A DNA stretch of 6,350 bases from Gemmatimonadota bacterium (GTDB lineage Bacteria; Gemmatimonadota; Gemmatimonadetes; Gemmatimonadales; Gemmatimonadaceae). The notes beneath the pieces are model-generated. The model was not told the origin of the DNA. It saw nothing but the letters and a program-made list of their open reading frames with translations, and searched no databases. The stretch lies in assembly GCA_947457715.1 (NCBI GenBank), contig CANGXK010000162.1, positions 1 through 6,350 on the forward strand, read 5' to 3'. Below, piece after piece: positions 5,794 through 6,350 of this stretch (the stretch's first letter is position 1; every line of letters begins with the position of its first letter). A program made the translations under genes and the position numbers.

Positions 5794-5940
5794 CTGCGAA
5801 CTCCCTAGGTAGCAGGGGGGAGGGTTTCAGGAAGGAGGGGGCAGGACTGCGGAAACGCGGTCCTGCCCCCTTTCCGCATAGGCCGTCCTGCCTCCTGCCC
5901 CCTGATACCCTCCCTCCTGCTCCCTAGGGAGTTTTCAGTT
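5792..5940 (+). repeat. Large imperfect inverted repeat with 56-nt arms
   Basis: The left arm (5792-5847) and the right arm (5885-5940) are reverse complements at 47 of 56 positions by hand alignment, separated by 37 nt. The outer ends AACTG/CAGTT and AACTCCCTAGG match perfectly. The left arm is strongly G-rich on the + strand and the right arm C-rich. CTCCCTAGGGAG at 5920-5931 is itself a perfect palindrome. No target-site duplication is obvious and nothing inside encodes a protein. It could be a member of a dispersed intergenic repeat family or a strong transcription-ending structure after the cyclophilin pair. Confidence 0.85.
5836..5873 (+). terminator. Possible intrinsic terminator hairpin nested in the repeat
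   Basis: GGGGGCAGGAC at 5837-5847 pairs perfectly with GTCCTGCCCCC at 5860-5870 around a 12-nt loop. One A-T and two G-U pairs extend the stem to 5834-5873. A very stable GC stem followed by TTT (5871-5873) and then CC resembles a rho-independent terminator with a short U-tract. It would end the cyclophilin transcript. An alternative stem, TGCGGAAA 5848-5855 with TTTCCGCA 5871-5878, uses overlapping bases, so the two folds exclude each other. Confidence 0.45.
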
Positions 5941-5965
5941 TCCGCCCCGCCGTCGCGCGCAGGAC

Positions 5966-5994
5966 TTACTAACTGACTAGTCAGTCATTAATTA
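5966..5994 (+). promoter_or_regulatory. TetR-type operator palindrome within the regulator's own promoter
   Basis: ACTGACTAGTCAGT at 5972-5985 is a perfect 14-bp palindrome, the size and symmetry expected for a TetR-family dimer site. Partial symmetry continues outward, with TTA at 5966-5968 facing TAA at 5989-5991. An AT-rich TAATTA at 5989-5994 ends 6 nt before GTG 6001 and could be the -10 box, with a weak TTACTA at 5966-5971 as -35 at 17-nt spacing. The palindrome would then occupy the spacer exactly, which predicts autorepression by blocking polymerase. Confidence 0.72.
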
Positions 5995-6000
5995 TCTCGG

Positions 6001-6350
6001 GTGCCCGTGACCGACACCCATCGCCGGCGCGCGCCCGAAGCGCGACCCACTCAGATCCTCGACGCCGCGTTCCATGAATTCGGTGAACGTGGGCTGGCCG
6101 GCGCCCGACTGGACGACATCGCCAAACGGGCGCAGGTCGCCAAGGGCACCATCTACCTCTACTTCCCGAACAAGGAAGCGCTGTTCCGGGAGATGGTGCA
6201 CACCACAATCGTAGCCGCGCTGGCAGAGGCGGAAGCCGAGGCGTCGCAGGCCGGGTTCAGGACCGAGACCGCCGACGCGCAGCTGCGCCGGCTCGGACAC
6301 GGCTGGTGGACGTTTCTGCGCACCGAGCGCGTGCAGGTGCTCCAGCGCCT
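6001..6350 (+). CDS. TetR/AcrR-family transcriptional regulator (3' end missing)
   Basis: About 116 codons are visible and the frame is open at the window edge. After a basic N-terminal arm (residues 1-16), residues 17-62 form the TetR DNA-binding domain: [13 protein letters not shown], then [25 protein letters not shown], with the recognition helix around AKGTIYLYF (47-55). The remainder is the start of the alpha-helical ligand-binding and dimerisation domain, with [18 protein letters not shown] typical of AcrR-like regulators. The GTG at 6001 has no Shine-Dalgarno but lies 6 nt after an AT-rich box; GTG 6007 is an alternative. The upstream palindrome indicates autoregulation. Such regulators often precede efflux genes, but the target and ligand are outside the window. 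Confidence 0.92.
   Translation, partial: MPVTDTHRRRAPEARPTQILDAAFHEFGERGLAGARLDDIAKRAQVAKGTIYLYFPNKEALFREMVHTTIVAALAEAEAEASQAGFRTETADAQLRRLGHGWWTFLRTERVQVLQR

Noticed and set aside
5792..5940. Insertion sequence or CRISPR repeat
   Set aside because: There is no transposase frame, no target duplication, and no regularly spaced direct repeats; the structure is one inverted repeat.
1..6350. A defence or biosynthetic system
   Set aside because: No toxin, nuclease-helicase, reverse transcriptase, NRPS/PKS or phage genes are present. All recognisable genes are housekeeping or regulatory.

Overview
This GC-rich bacterial window is densely coded, almost entirely on the + strand. It holds six complete protein genes, the start of a TetR-type regulator running off the right edge, and the first codons of a divergent minus-strand membrane protein at the left edge. 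There are no rRNA or tRNA genes, CRISPR arrays, transposases or phage genes. The base composition, the two-domain PolX next to nth, and the promoter style (TA...T boxes directly abutting start codons) suggest an environmental bacterium of a lineage rich in leaderless genes. Gemmatimonadota is my best guess, but this is inference; no marker gene in the window settles it.

Layout: (1) 1-46, minus strand, start of a hydrophobic protein, possibly a TauE/SafE-type permease. (2) 76-1143, M42 metallo-aminopeptidase. (3) 1203-2123, alpha/beta hydrolase of the proline iminopeptidase (S33) type. (4) 2288-4081, PolX DNA polymerase with a PHP nuclease domain, followed after 2 nt by (5) nth, endonuclease III, 4084-4914. 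(6) 5121-5591, cytoplasmic cyclophilin, followed after 19 nt by (7) a 60-residue single-pass membrane protein, 5611-5793. (8) 5792-5940, a large imperfect inverted repeat with nested alternative hairpins. (9) 6001 to the end, a TetR-family repressor whose promoter carries a perfect 14-bp palindrome, the probable self-operator.

Functionally there are three modules: peptide turnover (M42 peptidase and S33-like hydrolase), base excision repair (PolX plus Nth, apparently one transcript), and protein folding (cyclophilin plus small membrane protein). The TetR gene probably opens a further module beyond the right edge.

The most striking pattern is not a gene. Four starts (46 minus, 76, 1203, 2288) each have a TANNNT hexamer exactly 6 nt before the start codon and no Shine-Dalgarno; the TetR start (6001) has an AT-rich box in the same place. 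The two genes of the cyclophilin pair, at 5121 and 5611, have clear Shine-Dalgarno sequences instead. This points to leaderless transcription of lead genes. I found no convincing undescribed multi-gene system; the rest is ordinary housekeeping DNA with some notable details.
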